Shown: positions 39,836-51,637 of the stretch, piece by piece | Layout of the letters: every line of letters begins with the position of its first letter | Numbering within the stretch: position 1 is the stretch's first letter | Assembly: GCA_030062745.1 (NCBI GenBank) | Contig: CP099843.1 | Span: 23,428,122 to 23,492,121 of the forward strand | Length of the DNA stretch: 64,000 nucleotides | Source of the DNA: Capitulum mitella | Taxonomy: Eukaryota > Arthropoda > Thecostraca > Pollicipedomorpha > Pollicipedidae | Direction of reading: 5' to 3' | Notes under the pieces: model-generated | Databases searched by the model: none | What the model was told of the DNA's origin: nothing | The model's input: only the letters and a program-made list of their open reading frames with translations | Position numbers and translations under genes: made by a program

Positions 39836-39970
39836 GGGCCATATCCACACATCAGACTCATGCAAGACAGCTTGACCTAAGTCTATCCTGGGATCTGTCA
39901 CTGAGTGGTTGGATTTGGGCACAGCTACTTAGGCTAAGGCCTCTGATATCTAGTTCCTAATGATGCCAAA
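38975..39970. other. CpG-depleted block, HELQ side
   Basis: By eye only about three CpG remain in roughly 990 bp, with abundant TpG and CpA, whereas exon 2 immediately next to it (38193-38920) is packed with CpG. It covers HELQ exon 1 and most of intron 1. Confidence 0.8.
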
Positions 39971-40633
39971 ATCACAACTCCCGATCTGGCCACTATGAGT
40001 CTGATTGAGTCACGATCCAATGAGCTGAGGATCGCTGGTGTTAAGACGCACAAGCTTTTAGGATCGGCATCCACGTTTTGAGTGCAGTCTTGTCTCGTCA
40101 CGCGTCGTGCTCGTCAGCAACTTTTCGCTTGGTTGGCTGGTTGTTTTGGGTTAGGGCGCTCAGCCACTTGGGCTCAAGCGCCCAGTGTCTAATCCACACC
40201 ATACGTGTCACCGATCGAGAGCCAGCGGCGTCGATTTTTGAACCCAAAACCTTGCGATTACTAGACCAAACAGGGCCTTAGACCGAACCTCTGACCACGA
40301 AGCTAATGACAAGTCATCCAGTCAAAATTTCCCGGGACAATTTTGTAACGTACTCGCCACAGTTGTCGTCATCAGCTGATTTGTTTGGATGTAAACATTG
40401 TGTTTGTAGCCAGTCTAGAAAGCTGCTCTTGGCGAAATTCTGTGATTTCATTGGTTTTTGGATAGGCAGTGAAACCAATAAACGTGTGGAAAATTTGCAG
40501 ATCTAGCGAATAGAAACACTTCCCGCACAATAAGAGCAAAAGGCGAGGCGCAGAACATTCATGTTGTACTGGAAGCGTAACGCGTTGCATTTTGCATTGT
40601 ACTGCATTGCAGCGGGTAACAGTTCGATTGGAA
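39836..40633. promoter_or_regulatory. Divergent HELQ/GNS promoter
   Basis: The two start codons point away from each other 0.8 kb apart, so both transcripts must begin here. From about 39975 to 40640 CpG dinucleotides are at normal density, while the flanks on both sides are almost free of CpG. CCAAT boxes are visible at 40017-40021 and, inverted, at 40450-40454. I see no convincing TATA box, which suits a housekeeping divergent promoter. Transcription start sites cannot be placed exactly. Confidence 0.7.
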
Positions 40634-43600
40634 ATGGACTGTGGTCGAATTCGTACGTATATAATTGCAACATGTATGGTATTTACCTGTGTTCTGGTAG
40701 CAATCACTTATTTTGCCACGGGTCCTAAGGGCGTGAAGAGGAAGTCGTCTCCAAACATAATTCTAGTCATCACAGATGATCAGGATCTTCTCCTTAATGG
40801 AATGGTAAGACACGAGAAAGGTTCCAGCCTGGTATGTAAAACATATCATGTAATAGTCCAGTTTGTACCACTGACAAATGTCATGCTTTGCACATCACTG
40901 ATGACTTTTGATTCAACCAGAAATCTTGAGAAGTTGTAATATTCTTACTTTATATTACAGGAGCCTATGACATTCACCAGAAAGTTTTTTGAAGATGGGG
41001 GAGTCACATTTAAAAATGCAGTAAGTATGGTCAGGCTGCTTCCAAAAGACATATGTTTCTGTGATACCACTCTCAGTTTTATTGCAACAGGACATGGCAT
41101 GCAAAAAAGTGTAACATTGTTGTTCATGTATATCCTGTGGGATTTGCAAGTTTTTGACACCTCTCTAACTTGTTATTTTCCTCTGTGATTAGCTGTAGCC
41201 AGTTTATATGAATCTTGTAGTTTTTAGGTTCTTAAAACCATGCTGTTATATTATATTGTACTAAGACTTGCTCCCTTAGGTGATTGAACATGAATGGGGG
41301 TGGGTCTGGGCATAGAATGGGGGCACTGTGTCCCTCTTAACTGACAAAACTGGACATTAGCCCTATGGCTTTGCTTGGAAAGAAATTATTCAAAAAGTGG
41401 CCAGTGCCCCCAGTTCTGGAACATGTTCCAGTGCTGCTACTTGTCACTTGCTTTGCAAAGTAAGGTTTCTAGATCTGGACATTCCCCATGAATGTGTATT
41501 CAATCTCAGTTCCAACACCACTATTTTCAAGTCACTATGAACTATGCATTTAAACTCATTTCTGAAAAATGAGAGCACTATTATAATTTTATGTTGCTGT
41601 TTGGCATGCTGCCACATACATTGTGCCACATCAGGGGAGGCACCTCACCATTTATGTGCTTTAGGTCCAGTGGCAGCTGGCAGCAGTGTCATTCCTATGC
41701 CACAGCCAAGTCCATATGATTGCGATGTCTTTTTCAGTTTCATGAGGTTCAGGAGTTTCCTTTTACCTCCCCCCTGACCTCTTGAATGGGAGGTCTCCTT
41801 GCTGGCTGAAGTGCCATTTGAGAAAGTAGTTCATTCCTATCCCAACATGCCTGAATTGGAGTGTTCCTTGTGCTCTGGAATTGGAGCTCGTGCCTCACCT
41901 CTGCCTGCTTGAATTAGCTGGTCCTTCCCTTCATGCTGTTGAATTGCAGCATTCTCAGTTAGGACCCATGTGCCATCTTGAATTGGATGATTTTCCTCTT
42001 TGCTGCTGAATTGTAGCATTCTCAGTTAGGACCATTGGTTTTCCTTTTATGCTGCTGAATTGTAGCATTCTGCACCTGACTGCCCTGAATTTTTCCACTT
42101 ATTCCTCCTTACTTTTTCTCTGGACCCAAGTGTAGTCTATTTAAGTGCGCAGACCTCTGGCGTCCATAAAACATGCAGCCCACACCAGAGAGTCTTCAGA
42201 TGCTAGGCAGCCAGCAACAAGCATAATGCCAAAATTGTGAGGACTTCAGATAGTTACTTTACAGAGCTGATCCCATGTTAGAGTTATCAAGCCAAATGTT
42301 TTGTCATGTCACCAAGCATTTCATTTGAATTTAAATGTACCACTGTTATACAATCCAGCACACCTTGTGCCCATAAGCAAGCTAATTCATTTCATCAGTT
42401 GTAGAGAATATTTACAGAAATAGGAGCTACAACAAAATCATAACAACTTGAATGTACATTGGGCGGATTTTTATTATGAGAAATGGGCCACAAATCAGTG
42501 CAGTTTTCATTGCAAAAAAATAATTAGTATGTATGATACCTCATGGTAATTGTAGCAATTAAAACAATCTGTGTACAGTCAATTCCCATGCTTCATAATG
42601 CCCAAATGTGGGCTGGATGCAGTGAATGCATTGAAACATGTCTTACAATGTGCTTCAGATGGTTTCTGTTTCAGGGCCCTGTGGTTCTGGAACCAGTATT
42701 GACCTCAGTCCTGAGAAACGAGCACAAGTGACATTGTTATTACTTTTTGCTGCTCATGCATCCTACATACCTCACAAACTGGTACATTCTCAATGCTGCA
42801 CAATGGCCTGTTTGGTTCACATTACAGGTAGTGGTTTTGCCCTGATCCCATGATACACCTTTCCCACGTTTTTTGTGTCATTTGCCTCGGAGCTGGCGCC
42901 CGCACCACGCGCCAACCCCGAGCTGTAACGAAAGGAAAATTAGCATGTTCCTGCTCGCCCATCACTCATAAGGTTTTTTTTTTGTGTGGTGCTCTCCATG
43001 TATATGTTCGTTGCCGCCGTTCGCGTTCTGCATATCTGAAAGTTTTCATAGTGTACAGGTAAACATAAAAACATCCATGCGCTTTTCAAATGGTGAATGT
43101 AAGACTTATTCATTTCCATATGCCATGTTTTAGATTCCATTATGGGACAAGAGGCATGAAGTATTCAAAATGTGATTGTGACACATGTAAAGCTTTTCTC
43201 ATTTGCCTGCTTTAACATTTGTAGTTGGCTGGGATATTTTTACGATATCGTGTACATTTCGTGACTGTTTCAGCCATGTGGTATATGCTTCCATAACCTC
43301 TCCCACTGGCAGCTAGGTGCACATACTCCTGGGTGGTTTAGTATGGCTGAAGCCAGTTTCACTCCAGCCTGTAGTGGGCCCTACCCTAACATATGACGGC
43401 GACCCCTGCAGTTTGTTTCCACACCGGTCTGCTGTCCCAGCCGGGCGTCAATTCTGACGGGTCGATACCAGCACAACACGGGCGTGGTGAACAACACTGA
43501 GGAGGGCGACTGCTGCGGCACCACGTGGCGCCGCCGGACGGAGCGGCACAGTGTCGCCACCTACCTCAAACGGCGCGGCTACACTACCTTCTACGCCGGC

Positions 43601-46600
43601 AAATATCTCAACAAGGTGAGTGGTCTGTGATTGGGTCAGGCTCTGGTGTGCGCTGACATCGTACGAAGTGTCATTCTGGTCCAAACTTGGACTTATGCAT
43701 GTTTACGTGTTATGGTCATAGTCATACAAAGTCCAGAATTCAGAGTTAGCATTGGTTTACGCAGGCACGTTTCCTAGCATGGCACGACCAAGATGACAGT
43801 TTAATAACACGTAGTTGCCTTAGTCATAGACGTTAGGTACATACATTGTTTATGTGTGGTGATAATCTACAACATGTACGCACCATATCGAGACATCATG
43901 ATGGCCAGAACTACTTGTCCACTGTGCATGGCGTCATACAATAATGCTGGCAACATGCGATATCTGTATCACGGCCGATGGTCCCGTGGCGCGGCGACTT
44001 GGCTGTTCGTGTGGGTGCTTTGTAAAACAAAATCCTCAAACGTCACGTTGCATGTACACATATAGTCAGTAACCCCGCAGTCTCGCAGCAGGAATTGTGC
44101 TGTGACTGGCCACATTTCACCGTTTTTTTTTCTTCCGGAGCCTAGCCTGTCAAGTTTGTTTTTGACCAGAGTGCTACAGACGTGACTTTTCAGCACGGAG
44201 TACTCTGGTCTCGGCCGTTTGAAGTTCACCACAAGCCACACTCGCGCCAGGATGTAACAAACATCCAATAACTTGCGCTTGAGGCTGTGGTTTTCCGTTT
44301 CACTCGGTTCACTGCTCTGTCCGGGCTGTGACGAAACAGTCCCGGAATGTGGCGGCCAGCTGCTGTCCTCCGGGCACAATCAGCTGATGGAGGACGTAGT
44401 CGGAACCGTGCCAGGGGTACGGCGCGGCGCACCACATCAGCAGCATCGTCTGTAACACGGCCACAATCAGTGAATGTGTGTAACACGGCTACTGTCAGTG
44501 AACGCCTGTACCACGGCCACCAACAGTGAACGCGTGTAACACGACCACCTTCGGTACACTTCTGTAACACGACCACCATCATTGAACGTCTGTAACAGGG
44601 CTAGCATCAGTGAACGTCTGCAACACGGCCACCATGAGAAAATGTCTGCAACACGGTCACCATCAGTGAACGCTCGAAGTGCGGGGACCGTCAACGACCG
44701 TGTGTAACAGGGCGACGCATTACTGTCCCCGTTCTGCTGTCGGGGCTTACCTTGGCCGTCCAGTAGCCGGGGATGAGGCCGTGCAGGGGGTCGCTGACCG
44801 CCGAGACGGCTCCGACGGCGCCGTACACGGCCCAGTAGCTGAGCCAGCGGCGCCGCTGCCGGCGGTCGCCCGACTCGAGCGCGCGCGCCGAGCGGACGGC
44901 CGGCGCCGCCAGCGCCGCCACCAGCAGCACCAGCGAGCTGCAGGCCGCCAGCAGCCAGTAACCGGCCAGCGCGACCAGCACGGCTGAAACAGAACAGCAA
45001 CCGCTCTGGGGTTACAGAGTCGAGTGGAAAGGTTGTGGTGTTGCTGACAGGTGGCCGGCAATCGGGCGTGCTAGACGAACGCACGCTGCGGTGAACCGAC
45101 AGACGGCGAGCGGTGTCATCTCTCGAAGATGTGAGCTCGTTTGAGTTGCTGCATTTAGCGCTGTCATTTCGCACGCAGGCGTAGCGTCCTATCATTGACT
45201 TCCTCAGCGGGACCGAAATATGTTGTCACATTAAGTGGCCAAATCCGGCGGCCCAGACTGGCTTTAGGGTCCAATGCCAGTGATGGTCATTCCGCCGCGC
45301 CGTTGGCCGTGTTGGTGTGCCGCCGTACTCGGCTAGTGCGGGACTGACCTCGTGACGTTGGGCTCTGGACGAGGCTGTCGTCGCCGTTCAGGCACAGCAG
45401 CGCCGGCCGGAGGTAGCGGTCTACGCAGCGCGAGATGGCCTCCTTGAGCGCCTCCCCGCCTCCCTCCGGCGGAGGACCGGCCGTGCTCGCGCTGTTGTCC
45501 ACACCGCCCTCGGCGCCTGGGTCTGCCGGTGGAGCGGGTCGGAGTTCAGCCACTACGACGTGGCTGGGTTGTGCCGTGACGGAAGCCTTTCGACGTCCCA
45601 GGCCGCGAAGAAAACCCCAGATGCCCTTTCTCGCCATGACCGCGGACTGTTGCCGGGAGCAGTCTTATCCCGCTGGGGCCATTTAACGACCGCAGAGGAC
45701 GGTTCCACCGTGTGATGGTCGTGTCCTTATCGCGTCACGTCACTGCACGTATCACGCAACGGTCTGCACTTATCGCGCGCGCGAGCACAACCGTTATGCT
45801 CACGTCGGCGCGTTGTCGGCGAGTTTGGCAGGGCGACGCTGTCGTCCTCTGTCGCGCGTCGTCGTCCTCTGTCGACCCCCGCAGAGCGCGGCCAACTGAC
45901 TGTCTGACTGTGGGCAGAGCTGGCAGTGCTGTCCCTTTGTGGCGGCGTGTCATTTGGGACGGTCGACCCCTCCGACGTCTTTGTGTCGTTTGCTTGACCT
46001 ATTGACGGCCCGATGGTCACGTAGCCGTTCTCTAGTGTCTGCTCTGTGGTCCTCTAATTAGCAGGGCCAATCCGTCGTCGGTCCTGTTGATGAGCAGAGC
46101 GCGGTCGTTTTCCTCAGTGGCCGTCAATTCAGCTGAGCCCAGCCTTCACACTGTGTTGCTCTGATCAGCTGGGGCTTCTCGGTCATCGCTCACGTTCCGC
46201 CGGCGCGGTCGGCCACTGACGTTAGCTGGCCCGGTGCCAGCCGTGGGACCGTCGTCCGGTCTTTGTCGCGCGCCTGCGGTCACATCGCGCGGTCAACACA
46301 GGCGGGAGATAGTCGGGCCTCCCGGCGATGCGCGGTCCGGGAGCCGACGTTCCCGTCCGCGGCGGCGCTCACCGCGAACTGGTCCTGACGGCCAGCCCCC
46401 AGCCGCCGCCGCCGTCAGGGGCGGAAAACCGGCCAGCCGACCGGCTGCGGCCGCGCGCGAACGGCTCCGTCGCCAATGTCAGGGCCGCCGCTCGGCCGGC
46501 CGACGCCGAACAAAAACACTGGCCTGGTAGCGGTCAGCGGCGGCGGCTGGCCGGCGCGCGCCGCCGGGACATGTCACATTGCCCGGCCGCCGCGCCGCCG

Positions 46601-49600
46601 CCGCCGCCGCCGCCGTCGTCTCACGGAGCGGCGGCTTTGTTTCTGGCGGGTGACGCATCGCGGCCGCCACAGCTGGCGTCCACTGAGCCGCGCCGCGCCG
46701 TGGCGGGGGCGTCACGGCATCTCGGCCGTTACGGATGGTGGCCACGGAACTGTGTCCAGCCGTGATGGGGCGTTCTGCTGTTGCGCGGGTTACGTAGTTG
46801 GATAGGAATCTGCAGATGGTATCGCTCTGAGCGCCGCGGCCATGTGTGACTGGCGAGTCGAAACGGACGTTTCTGTATTGGTCGGCCGGAAATGCCCGAA
46901 CCTTGTGTGGATTAGTAATCGGAATACAATGGCAGCCGTGGAAGCGATGTGTTCAACCAGCCATACACAAAGCCGTTAGCGGCTGATAAACCTTGTCTAA
47001 GCATGTCTGGTGCGTGAAATATTAATAAAAAAATATTAACAAGCTTTTAAAACATTCAGTCTCGTCTAGATACGTTCGTCATTATACAAATAAGACATTT
47101 GTTCAATGTGCTGCAATAATTCCCTCCTGGAGCGACGCCTGTTCGTCAAAAATTAAAGGAGACACTGTGGTAACGAATGCGGTAACATTTGTGGTAACAA
47201 AATGCGGCAATATTTTCGGAAGCTCGATGCATATTTCAAAACTCCTGGCTGTGCCCTGTGCTTGAAGGTCAAGTGACCGGACTGAGTCAGCTCGGTGTCC
47301 AGCTTATTTCAGCTTCTTTCGTTGTGTCTTTTAAAGTCAGCAGATGGGTGGCATTACATCAGACCGCCGGACAAGTTGAGAAACTAATCCCCCACCAAGG
47401 TCCTGGAGGTTTGCTGTGGGTCGGGTGGCGGGACACGCCGAACGGCGGCTGAAAGTATCCAGAGGACATGGGGAAGACCGCCTTTAAAATGGTCTCCGGT
47501 CATCCGTTGTTGTGACGCGTCGCAACCAGTGATACACATTTCTTCCCCATGCTCCTCCGCGCTACCCCGTTCCCCCCCCCCCCCACTCCCCGCCGCCGTC
47601 TGCGCTGCCGCGCTGACCCCGTGTCCGGTCCGTTTTCAGTACGGTTTCGACTCGGCCGGCGGCGTGGGCCACGTACCGCCCGGCTGGGACTGGTGGGTCG
47701 GCCTGGTGGGCAACTCGCGCTACTACAACTACACCCTCTCCGTCAACGGCACGGCCCGCACGCACGGCGACGACTACGCCGAGGACTACCTCACGGACGT
47801 GATCGTGAGCTCGCCGGGCCGTGGGACCCCTCGAGCAGAGTTCGTGGCCGGTGCTTGCTACGGATCTGTCCCCGGGCGAGTGTGACTATTTGGGTTAGAG
47901 CGAGGAGTGCGTGTCTGTGTGAGACATGTTATTAGTAACGCTGGCGGTGATATGGCTAAGAGGCGGGGCTGGGAGGTCTTGCCGTCTCGCAACGACGGTG
48001 CTCATACGGCTTATTGTCCTTGTGGTCATATTTCTTGTTATATTGTAACTTACGATTATTGTTGTGTAACTTATTTCTGTATACGGTATTCACACCATGC
48101 GTAAATCCCGGTTCGAGTCGGTCCCTGATCAGTGATGGTCGTCGGCTGCCGCAGAAGAGGTACGCGCTGGAGTTCCTGCGGGGCCGGACGGCGGACGGCG
48201 GGCCGTTTTTTCTGACGCTGGCGCCGCCCGCGCCGCACTCGCCGCAGACGCCAGCGCCCCAGCACCGGCACCTGTTCCCGGCGGCAGGCGCGCCGCGCAC
48301 CGCCAGCTACAACGTCCGGGCCGAGGTATGCCGTCGCGCGGTGGAGCGTCCGTGCTCAGCGCTCCGGACACCGTTAGCAGAATCGGAGAGTTGGCGGGGG
48401 CTGTCCACCGTCTTTGCGGCTGGATGCGGTGAGGGTTGGACCTGCGATGCGTGTAGCGTCCAGTCTCCCGTTTTGAAACCAGTCATTCTTTGTTGTCATG
48501 CGGTACAAGGTACCGAGGAACGTTCATACTCTTTCCTGTCTTGACTGTCAGGCAGTTGTCTGTCACTGTCCGTCGACTGTTGGCTCAGCACTGTCGGACT
48601 GTCTGGTCAGCACTGTCGGACTGTCGGCTCATCACTGTCGGATTGTCGGCTCAACATTGTCGGACGGTCGGCAGGACAAGCACGCGCTGCTGCGCGAGGA
48701 GCCGGCGCCGCTGCCTCCTGCCGTCCTGGACGCTATGGACGCCGCCTACCGGGACAGGTGGCGCACGCTCGTCTCCGTCGACGAGATGGTGGCGGCGGTA
48801 GTGGCGCAGCTGCGGCAGAGGCGGCTGATGGACGACACCTACCTGCTGTTTACGTCCGATCACGGATACCACCTGGGTGCGAGGCAACACCTGTGTGCTG
48901 TTTAGATTACGGATACTGCGTGCGTACCAGGAAACACCTATCTACTGTCCTACTCGAGAGGGAGGTTATCTGATGAGATGTCTTGTGCTCCAGGAGAGTG
49001 GGAGAATTATCCGACAGTGGTCATATCTGCGACATCTAGCGCATATAGGTCGGCTGACATTCACTAGTAGGCGGCTGTCCTGCTAACCCAGAAGGCCAGT
49101 TTTCAGGAGTGGTTTTGCCTGCCGCGGCGGCAGGGCAACCGCGTCTTGAAGCAGCTGACAGAGGCCGTCACCTGCTTGCTTATGTCATACATACGCCATA
49201 CTTAGTCATAGCTATGGCTCTGCCAACCGTAATCAACCAGTCCCTCCCAGTCCCGCCAACAATCGAGTAAGGCAGTTCATATTCTTTATTCCGACTGTGG
49301 CCAGTTGAAGTCTTGCGTTTCGTCCAGGGTATTAGGCTTGGGCGTGGTTGACTTGTCGCGCGACAGACCTAGTCTAAGCGTTGTTGATTGTCGCAAATGC
49401 CATGAATACGCCATAACACGTCATCAGTAGTCACCACCCGCCAGCTGCGAGACAGGCGGCCATGGGAGCGGCAGAACCGCGCGTAGCCGCGCGTTTTTGC
49501 CAGTCGTGTGAATTGGCCGAGAGGGCGCTACCCAACCGCACATAAGACCGGGCCTGTTCCCCGCGCATTGCACCTGCACCGGGCGGCCGGCCGGGTCCCG

Positions 49601-51637
49601 CAGACCACATCCCGTACGTATGGACTTGTTTACCGGTGCTTACGTTGGGCTTCCGCCGCAGGCCAGTTCTCGCTGACGGTGGACAAGCGGCAGCCGTACG
49701 AGTTTGACCTGCGCGTGCCGCTGTACGTGCGCGGCGGCCGGCTGCCGGCCGGCCGGGCGGTCCGGGCGCCCGTCACCGTGGTGGACCTGGCGCCCACGCT
49801 GCTCGAGCTGGCCAGTCTGCCGCCGGCCGACGCCATGGACGGCGTCTCCCTGCTGGAGGTGCGGGGCGGCCGCCGGCGCGGAGCGGGGGACCCGGCGGTC
49901 GGAGTGGAAATAACGGGGCATGACTGCGCAGTTTCTAGGAGGCAGAAGGCGCCGTCTTATTTGTGGTCGTTGTTGTTTGACGCGAAAACTGGCCATTGCC
50001 GTAGGACTGTATTTTACGAAAGAACTTGTTTTGCGAGGTTTTTGTTCGACTCAAGAATTAAACAATGAAATGCTTTCGGTTCGCTGGCATGAGAGCTGTG
50101 GGAGTCTCTCAGATCAAAGCAGTGCTTTGTTATATGTCAGGCCTTCGTCCGACACTCAGCTTTTGTCACCAGAGAAAAACACACTTGTCGTCACTCTGAC
50201 GGAAGTGGGCTCGGCTTGGATCACATGTGACAGCCGTTTGTTGTGATCGGAGGACCTCTTACTACGTAGTCTTCTAAACTCTTACTACGGTATTTTGAGA
50301 CCATTGCCCGTGCTCAGAGCCTTTCTGACTGCTTCATATTAGGGCGGTTATCCGTGTTCAGAGCCCGTCTGACTGTCGCTGTCGTGTGTCGGCCAGACGG
50401 CGGCCGCTGAGATCGGCTCTGCCCGGCCGCTGGCGTCGCGCAGCCGGCCGGAACCTCGCTCGGCCCTGCTGGTCAGCTACACTGGCGAGTACAACATGGC
50501 CGTGGACCCCGGCTGCGCCTACCGGGGCCGCAACGTGTCGGTGAGTGGACGCTGACTCGCTGGAGGGGGCCTGGCCGGGTCTGGGCTGCTGGCGGTGCTC
50601 GCCGGAGTGCACTGTCAGACCAGAGCGGGATCTAGTCTGTTTGCGGCCTCGTAATGGAAGGATGTTTTTGGCAGCGCCTTTTAAACTTCCGTGGACATTT
50701 GGCGATGATTTCCAGACTCATCTGTTATTAGGCGTGACAGAGGTGTCATAGTGCTGCACATTACTGTATTACGTTTTGAATATTAAACCCAGATGTTAAT
50801 ATTAAACCCATTACGCGGGATTTCTTTCCGATAACAAGTTCATAACTGAAGCGACGTATTGTGTTTAATTTCAATAAAATAAAATAAAAATATTGTTATG
50901 GAGTGGCATGCCCTGCGGCCATGTTTACGAGGAACCCTTGAACTTACCCTTTGCGACCCGTGAGCTTATAACACGGGTCGTAATTGCTGCGTTATTCAAA
51001 GCTGCCGTCGGCTTTTCAGCACTGTTACGAGCAGTACGCCTGTAAATGTCAGGACTCAGAAGACAACACGTACCAGTGTATCAGGGAAATGATGGGCTCA
51101 GCAAACCAGATCGTCTGCCTCTTCACGAAAGGAGTAAGAGGACCTGCTGACACTGGCTACGTTTTTCTCACGGGAATCATGATGAAAAAATGCGCAAAAT
51201 GGGCGTTTCGTTTTCTGCTCTGCCTAAAGGTGGATCGAAATTGTGGTTGCCTGGAGATGAGGTAATTGTGTTGCAGTCTGTAGTCAACCAGAAAATGTGG
51301 TCGCGAGCTGGGAAGACCATGTCGTTCTGGGGTCGTGGGCTTCTTGCCCTTTCCAGCCATTTAATTTTCTGTGTTCTGTCTTCTCCGTAAGCGTGTTCTG
51401 CGCGTGATTTTTGTGACGTTCGTGTCGTTCCAGGCGGCGATTCTGGTGCGTCCGGACGCTCATTGCTCTCGGTCGTGATTGTTTCAGGAAGAATTCTGGG
51501 AAATGTATGACCTGTCCGCGGACCCCGATCAGCTGGTCAACCTAGCGCCGCGCCTGTCAGTCGGCCAGAAGGCCCACTGGAAGCAGCGACTGGCCACCGC
51601 CACGCGCTGTCGCGGGCCGTCCTGTCGACATATATAG
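40634..51637 (+). CDS. GNS: N-acetylglucosamine-6-sulfatase (glucosamine-6-sulfatase), 10 exons
   Basis: Lysosomal sulfatase that removes 6-O-sulfate from N-acetylglucosamine at the non-reducing end of heparan and keratan sulfate. Coding exons: 40634-40804, 40961-41020, 43412-43615, 47640-47804, 48155-48325, 48675-48876, 49662-49858, 50397-50540, 51020-51133, 51488-51637. All GT-AG, phases close, 525 residues (human 552). Residues 9-27 are a hydrophobic signal sequence or signal anchor. Metal ligands D48-D49 lie in ITDDQD. The sulfatase signature C84-C-P-S-R88 in exon 3 is complete, so C84 should become formylglycine. Also visible: GKY (exon 3), PHSP (exon 5), SDHGYH (exon 6) and DKR (exon 7), the usual active-site set, plus an N-glycosylation site in YYNYTLS and the C-terminal EMYDLSADPDQL block typical of GNS. 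Nothing is missing, so it should be active. The start is the first ATG; an upstream in-frame TTG is not a plausible start. A REEP-like gene lies antisense in intron 3. Confidence 0.95.
41314..41414. mobile_element. Mini-MITE, about 100 bp (copy 2)
   Basis: Starts GGGGGCACTG and ends CCAGTGCCCCC, a clear terminal inverted repeat. The core 'acattagccctatggctttgcttggaaagaaatta' aligns block by block with the element at 24803-24905. It is in GNS intron 2. Confidence 0.65.
41850..42075 (+). repeat. Degenerate repeat in GNS intron 2
   Basis: Several diverged units with 'gctgctgaattgtagcattctcagttaggacc'. Two adjacent units are nearly identical in this block. Confidence 0.7.
44309..45637 (-). CDS. 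REEP5: REEP5/6-like (TB2/DP1/HVA22) ER-shaping membrane protein, nested in GNS intron 3
   Basis: Exons on the minus strand are 45637-45349, 44983-44751 and 44449-44309, GT-AG with phases 1 and 0, giving 220 residues from a true ATG to TGA. Residues 98-126 are strongly hydrophobic (hairpin-type membrane segment). A second hydrophobic region begins WLSYWAVYGAVGAVSAVSD (143-161), matching the WLTYWVVY signature of REEP5/6. Exon 3 carries LMWCAAP (178-184), equivalent to LLWCMAP of REEP5. The family (with yeast Yop1) forms wedge-like hairpins that curve ER tubules. The N-terminal 96 residues are basic then Pro/Gly/Ser-rich with EALKEAISRCVDRYL, longer than in human REEP5. The C-terminus is short and lacks the long amphipathic tail. 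The gene lies entirely in GNS intron 3 on the opposite strand. Which REEP subgroup it belongs to is not certain. Confidence 0.88.
44446..44700 (-). repeat. Tandem repeat of the REEP-like exon 3 acceptor
   Basis: About seven or eight units of roughly 30-35 bp. Minus-strand theme: ACGTTCACTGATGGTGGTCG followed by TGTTACAG. The real acceptor is GGCCGTGTTACAG|ACG, that is, the last unit of the array, and several upstream units keep an intact TTACAG or TTGCAG. Confidence 0.85.
45638..47639. other. Rest of GNS intron 3, including the upstream region of the REEP-like gene
   Basis: The stretch 45700-46760 is very CpG-rich, with the strongest part at 46200-46720, and probably contains the promoter of the antisense REEP-like gene. 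46800-47250 is AT-rich with no recognisable feature. A C-run at about 47570-47584 precedes the exon 4 acceptor of GNS. Confidence 0.5.
48560..48674 (+). repeat. 22-bp minisatellite ending at the GNS exon 6 acceptor
   Basis: About five units of CACTGTCGGACTGTCGGCTC plus AG/AT/AA. The last unit reads cattgtcggacggtcggcag and its final CAG is the splice acceptor of exon 6 (48675). Two earlier units also end in TCAG. Confidence 0.9.

Larger units (their letters stand above)
40690..42850. other. CpG-depleted block, GNS side
   Basis: I can find no CpG between about 40814 and 41720 and very few from there to 42850, where normal CpG density resumes abruptly (cctcggagctggcgcccgc). It covers GNS exons 1 (3' part) and 2 and most of intron 2. 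No other gene is visible inside. Confidence 0.8.

Noticed and set aside
40592-40633. 14-codon upstream extension of GNS starting at TTG
   Set aside because: TTG is not a normal start in animal nuclear genes and there is no ATG upstream in frame; the first ATG at 40634 is immediately followed by the signal sequence.
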